The position numbers and the translations under genes are program-made. Under the pieces are notes generated by a model that was given only the letters and a program-made list of their open reading frames with translations, had not been told where the DNA came from and ran no database searches. Below are positions 42,477 to 53,603 of a DNA stretch of 64,000 bases, one piece after another (the stretch's first letter is position 1; every line of letters begins with the position of its first letter). The DNA comes from Batillaria attramentaria (Eukaryota; Mollusca; Gastropoda; Batillariidae): assembly GCA_018292915.2 (NCBI GenBank), contig JACVVK020000221.1, forward strand, positions 460,001 through 524,000. The letters are read 5' to 3'.

Positions 42477-43070
42477 TTGTTTATTTTGTTAAAATGTTTT
42501 ACGGCGGCTAGTGTAGGGTTGGGTCAAACAAACAGAGACTTTTTACAAGCATGCGGATTCTATACTAAATTTACGCCAGTCACACGTCGTGGATGCGGCG
42601 ATTTTGGTTTTCACGTGTGATGCTGTGTGTTATGTTTGGGAGAAAACATAATCTTGGCTCCAACTTCTATACCGATCTTGGCTCCAGCTTCGATATCGTA
42701 GGCATACCTACCTCTATTTTTCAAGGGGGAAATCTAAAGAAAGGTTTTCCCGTTCCTGGTGTTCGCTTCTGACAGCAATTCGACACCATTGCACGCCCGA
42801 ATTTTTGCGTGCTTTCTGGCTTTCTGCCATACTGCCATTATTGCGTAGATCTGCGGGATGCGCGCTAATGCGCGCAGACAACTCTTACGCGTTGTCCCTC
42901 AAAGGGAGGTAAGTGAACTATCTTTATGTTTCCAAGATCTTTGGTTTCGGGAATAACTGGTTTTGCAGAACCGGCATTTGCCTTTTGCATTACTGTTGTT
43001 ATATCAGGCCACTGCAGATTTAACAATACTATGGAACCTGGTTACGCAGTTTTGATTGTTTTCCTTGCAG

Positions 43071-43199
43071 TTCTTCTTCTTCATGAACACGAATGACCAC
43101 AAGGTTATGAAGATGTTCACAGAGAACTACAACATACTCGCGGGACCAGGCAGAGTGGATGTGCAAGGAAGAAGATCGCCAACTTCTGACGCGTCCTAG
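43071..43199 (+). CDS. Candidate last exon of the secreted-protein gene
   Basis: A strong acceptor (TTGTTTTCCTTGCAG) precedes 42 codons and TAG: FFFFMNTNDHKVMKMFTENY, then NILAGPGRVDVQGRRS. It lies in the ~2-kb spacer between transposons A and B. A related exon at 27260 lies between two Harbinger copies. The frame shown needs phase 0 entry, which the nearest upstream exon (38420-38521) gives only with an alternative donor. In phase 1 it would stop after nine residues. Confidence 0.4.
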   Translation, partial: FFFFMNTNDHKVMKMFTENYNILAGPGRVDVQGRRSPTSDAS

Positions 43200-43382
43200 A
43201 CCTCAGTATTCTAGTCAAAGACTGCATAGAATAGAAGGTAGTAGGAATAGAAAGAAGGTCCTTTGCTAAAGTCTCAAGATCTGGTACACTGGGTCTTGAT
43301 CTCAGTTCTGCTCCGGCTGTGTTGCTGTTCAAGTTCGCATTGCCGCGTCACATTATTTTCTTTTGTCTTTTTATGTTGTTTC

Positions 43383-43595
43383 CATAGTAATGGAAACAAC
43401 ATAATAGGACGGGCTAAAATTTCCACGTTCATAGGCAAGCATCTGTGGTACAAACGCACGTCACTGCCGATCTCCCGCAGAGACGATTTTGCAAGTGTAA
43501 CTCTGACAATGACGTAAGAAAACCTGCGTCATCGATGCTGGCATGTATGCTGTTCCGAACGCACTTCTCCTCCTCAGTGAGTGCCGTCTGTGTGG

Positions 43596-43659
<64 letters not shown>

Positions 43660-44578
43660 TGTGTCCGGGCCCGTTTCTTCGAAAATACTCAACCGAATGG
43701 CTTCAAATTTGGGGTATCCAAATAAATCAAAATGTTACATTAGACGATTCAAGCGTGTGATGATTGCTTACGTGATTTGGGAGTTATCGCCCTTTTGAGA
43801 CAAGTTGGTTGTCTTTCGTGTACAGGCGTAATATTTACTTAAATCACTCAATTTTTTGGCAGTAGATAGCTTGAATACGGACTCTGAACAGAGTCACTAC
43901 TAGAAAATGGTCGCTCTTATAGTTTTCATGTAAACCGAGCCTGAATTGACATTGCATGTGAACCCAGTTCAGATGCCTATTTCTCCAAAAATACCGAACC
44001 GATCGATTTCAAATTTGGGGTTTCTAAATGAATCAAGATTGTTGAATAGAAGGCCCGGTCCAGATACGATTGCACACATGATTTGCGAGTTATCGCCCTT
44101 TTCAGAAAAAGTGGCTTTCTGGCGTTTAAAGGCGTAATATTTACCTAAACCACTCCATATTTTGGACATAGATAGCATGAATACGGACTCTCAACTAAGT
44201 GAATTTTGGAGGTTGTCGCTTTTATACTTTTGGCGTAAGCCGTACCTGATGAAAGTGCTGGTGAACACACTTTAGATCTCAAAATCGCTCCTACTATACA
44301 TAGATAATGAGCCTGGGGTGCCATAAAAAATATACAAAAAAATTAGAAAAATTCACTGCAGCCGTTATCGTCAGTTGACTCGAAAATTTGTACTCACAGC
44401 ACATTTCCTCTGCAAGCCACACGCCTCACAAACATCGAAGAAGAGACGCACGCGCACTGACGTAAAGTAAGTGCGTCATGTTTGATTGACGTGATGCTGT
44501 TTTTTCTTGGGGGTGTCTCGCCACTTTCTTTCGGAATTCCTCTGTTTGGAGACGTGGTGTTGTATTTTACTTATGCTA
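43383..44578 (+). repeat. Repeat-rich spacer between transposons A and B
   Basis: GGAAACAACATAATAGGACG near 43390, with ACCTGCGTCAT and (TG)n (43597-43655) after it, parallels the 40862-41117 segment inside A; a weaker relative is near 44372-44520. 43674-44285 is a tandem pair with a 306-bp period (TCAAATTTGGGGT, GAGTTATCGCCCTTTT). Confidence 0.6.
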
Positions 44579-44728
44579 TGTCGCCATCATCGTGCACTCG
44601 CAGAGATGATACGGGATACAACAGACTACAACTCCAATACTTTATGAACAGAATATGCGCGGAGAACAAATTCATGAAAGAAGAAGAATCCAGAACGCTG
44701 TGCAGGGCTGCTTACGAACTGAACAGGT
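44579..44728 (+). CDS. Weak candidate exon, unrecognised
   Basis: ATG at 44579 gives MSPSSCTRRDDTGYNRLQLQ, later EEESRTLCRAAYELN, ending at AACAG|GTAAGA, a good donor. Amino-acid use looks protein-like (Glu/Arg/Leu, few repeats). No acceptor-matched partner exon was found, and the sequence upstream is part of a dispersed repeat, so it may be a transposon relic. Confidence 0.22.
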
Positions 44729-44949
44729 AAGATCTAGAACATTCCTCAACTTACTGGAAGGCTCGAAATCTCTCCAAGGTGACGTAATCTACTGACGTTA
44801 CTGCACCAGCATGTTCTGGGATGGTCTAGAAATTATTTTGCATCGAAATGCAGTATCTTTTCGCAAGAGTCTCTACAACTTGACATGTGGAAAGCGGGAA
44901 TTTCAGTGGGTTTCGTTTTTGCCACTGACTCACACTCAGAAGCATAATG

Positions 44950-45890
44950 CAAAGATCTTGGAAACATAAAGATAGTTCACTTACCTCCCTTTGAGGGACA
45001 ACGCGTAAGAGTTGTAGCGCGCATCCCGCAGATCTACGCAGTTGTTTGACCCAACCCTACACTAGCCGCCGTAAAACATTTTAAGAAAATAAACAAAAAC
45101 GAAGATGTCAGCGACTGACAGGTGGTCTCCCCCCATATATTTCGCATGTGTTTTAGGCCTATGGAAAACATAAGTACTCTCAAAGTTCCGGAGGACGAAC
45201 GAAAGATCTAGTTTGGCTTTCACTGCTGTACGTAGGCTACGCAGTGCATTTCGTTCGATGTGTTCAAGTAAAACTAGTACGGAACACAGAAAGATCGAAT
45301 GTGCGAGAGATCCAAAGATGGACGCATCCGCTGAATACTTCCTGCTAACTCAGCATTAATCATATCTGCGACCGACGATCCAGCAGATTCTATGTTGTGA
45401 TATGGTTTTACAATGGTTAGAATGAAGTTCAGCCGGATGATTTTGTTCTGTGTGTGTGTTCTGAATTTAGATGCAGGTAGACGCTAGCACAATTTAAGTC
45501 ACCGTGATTTGTAAAGTTGTCAGGGAAAAAAATTACGCTGTATCTGCGTCAGCCGCGTGTGTTTACTGTTAGTTTACACTGCATGCACACGTACCACTTG
45601 AGGTCTTTTTTTTTTTTTTTCACAAGAAAGCGAAAAAAAAAATGTTTGTTTTTCAACAAGAATACCAAAAGAAGTATTTCCCCGTTTATATTTGTCTGTT
45701 ATTTGAACAATTCGGCGCAGAACACAATTGCATGCTTTTGTGATCGCTTTCCACTTTCCGCCATGCTGTCACTATAGGGGCCAGATCTAGTATGCGCGCT
45801 AATGCGGGCAGACAACTCTTCGCGTTGTCCCGCTATATGTCTCTCTTACGAGGGCAGGAGTGACGCGTCTTTCTGATTCCAAGGTCTTTG
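44950..45890 (-). mobile_element. Non-autonomous TIR transposon B with 7-bp target duplication
   Basis: CAAAGATCTTGGAAACATAA ... CCAAGGTCTTTG, bounded by CATAATG at 44943-44949 and 45891-45897. At 941 bp it is the compact form of element A in inverse orientation and has no ORF of note. Confidence 0.88.
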
Positions 45891-45897
45891 CATAATG

Positions 45898-46512
45898 TGT
45901 GTGTGTGTGTGTGTGTGTAGGGGGAGGGGGGGGGGTGCGTGCGTCCGCGGGCAAGCGCGCGTCTAAGGCGAGAGAGAGAGAGAGGGGGTCTCTTCTCCGA
46001 TACCAGTAAGCAATCGTCTGTCAGTCAGGTCTGCGGGAAGTAACTCTGTCAAAGGGGAACGACTTTATTACAAGAATTCATTCACCCATGTAGAACCTCG
46101 CATACGCCAACAAGTTGTGACGTCAACCAGCTAGGCGAGCTCACACGACCTCATGTGTTTGGGTTTTTGCAAGTGCATAGAGGCACGATAAGGGTTTTCA
46201 GTACTTTCTTTATGTCAGCATGCTTGATGTCAGAGAGCTTGCGTTCCGGCGTGTGCGCGCGGGCTGCATACATGACACAACGACTACGACTGTGACTACA
46301 GCAGGTCATTGAATGGAAACAACATATTGGGCTGGTGGCCATCTTGTTTTTTTTTTTGGTTGACTTTTTACCATAAAGTTGTTTTTGCTTCCACGTTCGA
46401 GTCTGTCTTCAAGTTCTGACTTTTGTACCCATTGTTTGAACTCGTCTGTCAGAGCCGAGAGAGTGGAAACTTCGTTGAAGAAATGGAAACACTATCGGAT
46501 AGTCAGTGTCAC
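45898..46512. other. No gene seen
   Basis: (TG)n then poly-G at 45898-45935, (GA)n at 45968-45986, otherwise unique. Confidence 0.4.
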
Positions 46513-46960
46513 AAAGACAGGGGATTTGGTCTAGTGGTCATAGTTAAGGCACCCGGATTCGGATCCTGAGCTGCCTGGTTCGAGTCCCCGGTCATGGTGG
46601 GCAGGGATTTGATTTTTCCACCAAATCGAGTCAAATTACGTACAGACTCGTTTGTGATGCCTGTCTCGCCTTCGTGTATATGTTACAGTCAAAGCTGGAA
46701 ATTCAGTAGTCATTCTCCGGGAATGCCTGACGGTCAAAATGACAATCAGGCAAACCCAGTAAATCAGAGGCTTCCATTTTCAGTCATTCTCTGGGAATGC
46801 CTGAAATTTTAGAAATGACTAATTTCCAGCTTTGACTGTAACATATGCATGCACGCCGCGCCGGCACAACTTTGAACTCAGTCAGTGACATCATGCAAGT
46901 TCGAGTCAGCGGTGTGCACGATAAAAATCCCATTCCACTGAAACGGGAGGAGCCGGCGCG
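46513..46960 (+). mobile_element. tRNA-derived SINE (family D) carrying a MITE
   Basis: Head GGGATTTGGTCTAGTGGTCA with B box GGTTCGAGTCCCCGG near 46577. The body is interrupted by the MITE at 46677-46846 and resumes to AAAATCCCATTCC near 46932. Confidence 0.6.
46677..46846. mobile_element. Palindromic MITE related by its ends to the one at 383
   Basis: Left end TATATGTTACAGTCAAAGCT, right end its complement to 46846; inner arms around CATTCTCYGGGAATGCCTGA are also inverted. The first 13 bases equal those of the 383-700 MITE. It sits inside a SINE, so it inserted later than the SINE. Confidence 0.8.
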
Positions 46961-47428
46961 GAATGGAAAACACCAATACGACAATAATGGTCAAAATCGG
47001 TGATGACCGTGGTCGTCACAATGGAAGAACAGGAACAAAGAAAGAACAGAAACAACTTGAAACAAACACGGCACCCTGACTGCCGGAACTGAACTTGACA
47101 AGCCCCAAACTACCTCAGTCTCGAATTCACTCACTGCGGCTACTAAACTCGCAAACACCGTCTGCCGGCTCACTACTGACTGATTCGATCAGTCCAGTCA
47201 GACTGCGGAGCCTCTCATATGACGTATCCTTGATTGTTGGACACACTCGCACCCGCTGTGCTATAGCGGCTCCTCCTATAATATTTATAATGCAGGGGAG
47301 GTCACTCAGCTTCCCTGAACGTTCCCAAACAAAACGAACGGCTTTCCGCGATGGCCCGACGGCAGCCCAACCTCCAAAAGTTGTTTTGTCAGTTTCTGCC
47401 CGATCGGGAAGCGTGACAAGCATCGAAA
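46961..47428 (+). promoter_or_regulatory. Probable 5' flank / 5' UTR of the 214-aa protein gene
   Basis: No repeats and no TATA; moderately GC-rich DNA directly upstream of the ATG at 47429. No start site can be placed from sequence alone. Confidence 0.3.
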
Positions 47429-47489
47429 ATGGCTACAGCGGGGGGCAGTGCTGAAATATTAGCTGTCCCCGAAGACTCGGACGGCGGTC
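47429..47489 (+). CDS. Exon 1 of an unrecognised 214-aa protein
   Basis: ATG in a good context (GAAAATGGCT) with donor GGTC|GTAAGTG; MATAGGSAEILAVPEDSDGG plus one base (phase 1). Joined with the exons at 48262 and 48991 it gives a continuous 214-aa frame. The intron holds a degraded family-A SINE on the - strand (47813-47943) and a poly-G tract near 47976-47994. Confidence 0.5.
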
Positions 47490-47812
47490 GTAAGTGCCTG
47501 TTCCTTTTCTTACTGACCTCTAGACAGAATGGCCGTTCGCAAAACTGCAACTGACTGCTGTCAGAATAGATGCCCAGTTGTCCTCAGACAAGAGGAAGCG
47601 GGACTTACTGTAGAATTTACCGCACAGAAATGGTAGATGTGTGCGTGGGGACGTGGAATATTGACTGAAGGCGGCATTCAGATACTTTTCCACAGTCGCA
47701 CTGAAGTTTTCTTCAACTCGGTGCACATTATTCAGCTTGCCACAACCTAGTTGCTTCCCTTGCACTGACTGAGCCATGCATAAAGGAATATGGGTGGGTG
47801 GTTGTTTGGGGG

Positions 47813-47943
47813 TTTAACGTCCTTTTCCACCAAATACAGGTGATATCAAAGACGGGGCAGTGAGAAAAAAGCCAGCACAAATATTTGCCTAGCAATCGGG
47901 AATTTAACTCACGACCCGAGCACTGAGCTCAATGCTGCTCCAC
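47813..47943 (-). mobile_element. tRNA-derived SINE (family A), degraded
   Basis: Complement of GGACGTTAAACC ... GATATCACCTG ... B-box region; head eroded after about 47943. Confidence 0.7.
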
Positions 47944-48261
47944 AAGTCACGACTGCTGAAGGATCATATCTGAGGGGGGGGGGGGGGGGGGGGGAACCAA
48001 GACAGTTTTGGATCTCAACAAATCATGCCTACTGCCCAGTAGTACAGTTCTCATAACACTCATATTCCCGGGTCTTTTTGATTTTTTTCTTTTTTTAATC
48101 ATAAAGGTCAGAAAAGAAAGTTAAGAAAAGTCGGATATCTAAGGCTCAAAGATACATCAAAATAGGCTCTTGAATATCAGTTGCACCAGTTGTAGGTCAT
48201 TGTATTGCCCCCCCCCCCCCATTTTATATATACATATATATATTTTTTTTTTCTCCTGAAG

Positions 48262-48748
48262 CCGCACCTGTTGAAGCTTCGATTCGTCGGCGCAACACCC
48301 AAGCCTATGTGGTATCGCAGTTGCCGAGTCATCGGAGTGGCTCACTGGATTATCGAAAGGAGAGTGAGGAGCTAGCTAGGAGTACCTTGCCCAAGAGAAG
48401 GCATAGATCAATAGCGGCAGCCAGAGCAGACTCCTACAACTTAGAAACTAGTTCCGCAGACTCCCCATACTGTAAAGAGAATCCTGCAATTGTTGTGGAT
48501 GGCGTCGCAGCAGTGGTGGACCAGCTGTGTGCAGAAGATGAACACTCGGCACTTTTGCCCGTAGGTACTTCACCAGAAGCATCCCTCCATCGACGACCAT
48601 CCAAAATGAACCGGAAGTCGACGATTGTTAAATTCATGGGGCTGCAGGAGTCCGAAGAGGAGCCAGAGGATGTGGGGAGGCTATCCGATGAGTTGAACAA
48701 AAAAGTCAAGTCCTTGCCGGTTCCAATGTCAATGAAGAAGAAATACAG
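48262..48748 (+). CDS. Exon 2 of the 214-aa protein
   Basis: Acceptor TTTTCTCCTGAAG, donor TACAG|GTGAGA; phase 1 in, phase 2 out. It encodes 161 full codons: basic RRRNTQAYVV and PKRRHRSIAAARADS, an acidic stretch (ESEEEPEDVGRLSDEL), then KSLPVPMSMKKKYR. It is mostly disordered and charged, with Ser in basic context typical of kinase sites. There is no membrane segment. The pattern LP-x-PM-x-x-K..R near the end faintly recalls the cytosolic N-terminus of TMC channels, but not enough to name it. Confidence 0.6.
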
Positions 48749-48990
48749 GTGAGAAAATAACCTAATGTTAACTTGTGGGGATAGGGGTGGGGTTGGGGGG
48801 CAAAATCAACAGTAGCAGTATTCCCTGTGATTTGAAAATACAAGTGTCCTTGGGACCCTTTATCTCCATTTTTTAGGGTCCTTTTGTAAATTTGTCCTTA
48901 CATCAGATTCTGTTTTGCACAATGGCCCAGCGGAAATGCGATGCTGCAAGTGTCCTCTGCTATAGTTACATATCGCTTTTTGTTCATCAG

Positions 48991-49087
48991 GTTTCTGGCA
49001 GAGTTGGAAAAACACTATTTGTCATTGGGAGACCAAAAACGTGCGTCTCCTGTGACGCGCTGTTCTCAAATTTGTGTGTCAATTTAA
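48991..49087 (+). CDS. Last exon of the 214-aa protein
   Basis: Acceptor TTGTTCATCAG; the first base completes Arg from exon 2, then FLAELEKHYLSLGDQKRASP and VTRCSQICVSI, stop TAA at 49085-49087. FLAELEKHYL is helical, continuing from KKKYR. The stop overlaps the TTAA target of the adjacent MITE. The sequence beyond the MITE starts with the same TTAA, so the stop existed before insertion. A longer isoform that skips this exon is possible. Confidence 0.5.
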
Positions 49088-49553
49088 CCTTCCGGCTACG
49101 TCGTGGGTAAAAAGTTGCACACACATTGCTTTAGATGAACGTATCTCGGTCAATATTTAGGTCACACCTTTGAAATTTCATGACTTTGTCAATAAATGGT
49201 TTGACTATGTTCATGCCAAAAATTGTGTTGTTTAACTTGTAATTAGCAGAGTAATTAAACAATAAATAAGAATAAGTTGTGAATTGCCTATATAAAAACC
49301 ATGGGTAATTTGTTTCCCACGATGTAGGACTAGGAATAAGCTACAATCTGCCTATATAAAAACCATGGGTAATTTGTTTCCCACGACGTAAGACTAGGAA
49401 TAAGTCGAAAATTACCTATGTAAAAACCATGGGTAATTTGTTTCCCACGACGTAGGACTAGGAATAAGTCGAAAATTACCTATGTAAAAACCATGGGTAA
49501 GTTGTTTCACACGATGTAGGACTAAGAAGTTTTTTAGCAACGTAGCCGGAAGG
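49088..49553. mobile_element. TTAA-flanked MITE with 64-bp minisatellite core
   Basis: Ends CCTTCCGGCTACGT and ACGTAGCCGGAAGG, flanked by TTAA at 49084-49087 and 49554-49557 (piggyBac/Kolobok-type target). About 49270-49530 is four copies of a 64-bp unit (CCATGGGTAATTTGTTTCCC) spaced exactly 64 bp. Confidence 0.85.
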
Positions 49554-49557
49554 TTAA

Positions 49558-50147
49558 GAGTTTTGTGTGTACAATTAGTATTATTACGCACACCTGTGTG
49601 TAGTCAGGAACACTGAGTAGTACAGACTCAGCTTTTGTTTTTCACTTTTAATTTGGAGCAGCAGTTTCAGCACAGTACTCAGTGTTTCCTGTTACGCCCT
49701 ATAGTGCGTAAAATACACACAGAAATCTGAAAATGATGCTGAAAATTGAAATAGCTGAGTCCCAGGGGTGCATGTTTTTCTGGTACTGCCTTACCCTTTT
49801 GAACGATCTTCACTCAGAGCAGACGACAGAATACATAGTTCTAGCCATAGTTGCGTTCGAGTTCTAAAGGAACCCATTCACCTGCTAATGCCGTTGACAC
49901 AAACATTTTTATCGAGAATGGTTCAGCACCACAGACTAATGATAATTCGACTTGAAGGTCAATGACCAGCCGGAAGAATAGACCGGCAAGTCAGATTTTG
50001 ACAGAGAGCAGCAGATACACATAGTCCAGAGTTGCAGTTGCACAAATTAACAGGCCAGTTGAATCATCACGTTTCTGATCACCTGCATCCAGAACATGTG
50101 AAAACACCAATTCAGCAATTGAAAAATGCATTGTGTGTGTGTGTGTC

Positions 50148-50180
<33 letters not shown>

Positions 50181-50192
50181 TGTGGTGTTTGC

Positions 50193-50247
<55 letters not shown>

Positions 50248-50582
50248 TGCACAGTGATATATATTGTACCTTGTGTCTCTCATCTCTTACGCAATTCTGT
50301 TGGTATAGTTTAACTTTAGGAGACCTGTACAAATGTATCCCACCCATTTACAGAGGGAGCAAATGTACTTACGGTACCAGCTAGCCTGGCAATTCTACCC
50401 TTGCTGCATGGGAGAGGGTGCAGATGTACCTTGGATTTGGATTTCGCGAGTTGAGGTCATGTCACAATTTGACTGCTGAAATTTATGCAAAGCATTTAAT
50501 GAATATAGCTATCACACTGTTAAGATCTATGTTGTGCATTTCATATCCATTTTAATTTGTAGTCATTCTGTTTTCCAGAAAC

Positions 50583-50644
<62 letters not shown>

Positions 50645-52185
50645 GCTTTATTTCATTTTGTAAATAAAATACATGATTAAGCATCTGAAGGGCATGAAAA
50701 TGGGGGGGGGGGGGGAGAGGTAGGTTGAGCCCCCAAAACCCCAACCCCCCTCATCCGGCTGTGCACATGCACACACATTTTTTTCGGCAGCCCTGTCAAT
50801 GTTACCACAAACAAAATGTTGGCTCCAGATTTCTTGTGCCCACATGCATTGCGTTAGTGCAGTCAGGTGCTCGCGTGTTCAGCTGTTTCACGACCGCTAG
50901 GACGACCCTGTTTCTCAATATTTGCCACCCCGTCTGGCATGCGGCTGCCGGTTTGTCAGTGCAGACGTGCAGTCAGCATTGATCTGTAAATGGAAAATGT
51001 ATACACGTACCTCTAGCAAACCATTGTACTTGAGCCATATGTTGGGTTCACATTTGTTAGTTGTCTTTATTGAAACAGAATTGGAATTAATTCATTACTT
51101 GTGTCAATTACATTTCAGGAAATTTAAAAAAAAGAAAAGAAAAATGCTGTGAGCAAAATACGCACTACATGGTCAACAAAGAAATGGCCCAAAACGTGAT
51201 AAGTATGACTGTTAAAGAAGAAAGTACAGAGGCTAATAACTGCAGACCTTAGTAGTTAAACCTTATTTATATACCAGTAATACCATTTAATTGGCCACAC
51301 TGGCTGTTTGTACAATGTATATACTTTTTGATGACTGAGTTAGTGCACATGTTGATGTATGACCTTTGTACGGAAAAGTTCTAAAAACTAGGAAACCGAA
51401 ACTAGCCATCGACTTGCGTCCCCCACTGACTGACCCAACCCAACCGCCTGTTCTGGGATCCATTTATAATCTAGGGTCTAATGCATGGACCTGCTCTCCT
51501 CCCTCCTCCCCCCCCCTCCCCGCCCCGACACGCACGCACGCACACACACACACACACACGCGTCCGCTTTTACTGGGCTTGTCATCCCACCCCGGCAAGC
51601 CGTCAGGTTGGGCTTGCATCAGTCATTGCCACCATTTGCTGGATAATATTGCCTCACTCTTGAAACGCTGTTTGTCAGTCATTTCAAGAAATCTTGTCTA
51701 GCGGAAAGCCAAGCTCAGCGACAAGACCCACTGGCATTCAAATCAAATCCCAGAGCGATTTTCCGGGACCGGCTATGAAGTTTTGAACTTGGATGCCGTC
51801 GATAAACAACACGGTGCCATATCTTGGAAAAGCGCCGAATGAGGATCATGTGACATGGCACTGGAAAAACGCCTGTCCATTTTGATTTCCACTCCCCCAC
51901 CCCCGGCCGCCCCATCGCACCCCATCGCCTGCCGCCTGAGTTTAGGCAACTCTGGTTCGATCGTGTAATATTTACACGAAAGTGAGCCGATGAAGTGGCT
52001 GACTTAATCAGATAAAAACGTGTATGCGTCAAAGCGCTCCTATCTCGCTTTTTTGATCCGGTTTGTGTGACAGCTGTTGCCTGGAACAGTTTATCAGCAG
52101 TATAGCTACAGGAAATGCTTTCCGTCTTAGTCGGTGTCATAATTATATATATGCGTACTTCTGAAACTCCTTGTGTTAAGACATT
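49558..52185. other. Non-coding with microsatellites
   Basis: (TG)n blocks at 50134-50246 and 50589-50641, poly-G at 50702-50715, (CA)n at 51541-51559. It may hold the 3' UTR of the preceding gene. No exon could be supported. Confidence 0.5.
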
Positions 52186-52331
52186 TGTAGAGGAATAGTC
52201 GAGCGGTGGAGCGTTGGACTTACAGTGCTTGGCTCTTGAGTTCGAATCCCAGCTAGAGTCAGCTATTTGTGCTGGTGTTTCCCATTATCCCATCTTTGAT
52301 ATCACCTATATGTTGTGGAAAAGGACGTTAA
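52186..52331 (+). mobile_element. tRNA-derived SINE (family A), diverged
   Basis: GAGCGGTGGAGCGTTGGACT through GATATCACC and GGACGTTAA, followed by (CAA)n. First bases missing. Confidence 0.7.
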
Positions 52332-53603
52332 ATCCTAAAACAACAACAACAACAACAAAACACCACCGTGCCCTTGAATATATAAATTTTTTGTAAGCTC
52401 TGCTGCAACAGAAAATGCAGTCTATCTTACTGTTACAGTAGCTCACATTAAACTCCGTTTTTGTTACTGCACTCCTTGTTTGAACAAATGTGTAGGCACT
52501 CTTGCCACAGCAAAATGCAGTCTGTCTTAATGTTACAGTTCAAGTTGTCTGTACCCAAGTTTGAATCAAATACCGCCGCTGCTTCAGCACGAAGTACATT
52601 CTGCTAAGTAGAGTTGTGATTGCTTGTTTCGCTCCCTTCTCTGAACATAAGAATGTGTAATTACGATAATTACACAACCGGACCAGCGGCAATTTGATCC
52701 GGTACGGCCATCGCAACCGCGAGTGTCGTGACGTGTCGCACAGATCAGATAAAGCGTGCCACATTGCCCGAGGACTTGAAGGCATTGTGCGCGTTCACTT
52801 ACGTCGGCAATGTGTGCTCATTCAGTTGTGTAGTCTGGAAAACTGACGCACCTCCTCATCAGCCGGTCACGGACAATTGTCAGGGGCTGGTGGTTCAACT
52901 CAGTCAAGGACGCTCTTTCACCAGAGATCGTGCCGTCGGTCAGTAAGTTGGCGAACCGTGACATCTCGTTTCTTAGCCCGACTTTCTGTGTGTAGCGTTC
53001 TGGGGAGTTCTTTTACCAGCGTACACAGTATGTGAAGCCAGGCTTAACGGACGGAGAGGCCAGCAACACACACCACTGCCTGGTCGGATCAGGTGTATTT
53101 CTGAAAAAAAAGGCCACCGCCACAGCTGCGACACTTCGCGGTCTGCTTCCAATTCAGTCTGGCCCACACAGCAGGCAAGGTACCGCGATCTGGCAAGACC
53201 TGTCGATGGGTGCAGTGCACTTGGACTTGTTCGCGGGCTTGTGGTGTGGCGATTTACCGCTCTATTGTTGAGAGGTACGCATTGAACGAGAGGGTGACTG
53301 TGAGGCGTGCGTGCTTGCTTCTGATATATTGCTTTTACTATTCCGGCCCACCCGGATATTCGTTGAGGCGACCCGATGACGTACTGTGTGAAGACAGCGC
53401 TCTAACTTCGGCAGGTGTTTCGTCACACGCGATGAGTCGCTGCTGCCTGCGTGAGTGTTTCAGTGCCCCGTACTATCATACCTGTATGTATAAGCCGTGA
53501 TCTGTTTGTGCCCTCACGCCCCGTATCAGTACACAAGAGGAAGACATTTGCGATTGGAGTCTGTGTATGTAATCAGAGTGTGAGTACACAAGTTTGAAGA
53601 GCC
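52332..53603 (+). promoter_or_regulatory. 5' flank and 5' UTR of the gene starting at 53604
   Basis: Mostly unique DNA that becomes GC-richer toward 53604; no repeats after 52370. No TATA box. Short ORFs (52728, 53032, 53210) lack features. The promoter position cannot be fixed. Confidence 0.3.

Larger units (their letters stand above)
39659..42943 (+). mobile_element. Non-autonomous TIR transposon A with 7-bp target duplication
   Basis: It begins CAAAGACCTTGGCATCAGAA and ends CCAAGATCTTTG. GTTTCGG is present immediately before (39652-39658) and after (42944-42950). The ends share GGGACAACGCG and AAGAGTTGTCTGC, then GCGCGCAT, in inverted orientation. Its outer and inner halves match element B (44950-45890) in reverse, so A is an inverted copy of B enlarged by an insertion at about 40847-42476 and by a duplicated ~150-bp block ending in (CA)n (39955-40162 and 40270-40510). 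No transposase is seen. Confidence 0.85.

Noticed and set aside
49270..49530. CRISPR-like regular repeats
   Set aside because: Directly adjacent 64-bp units without spacers, inside a eukaryotic MITE.
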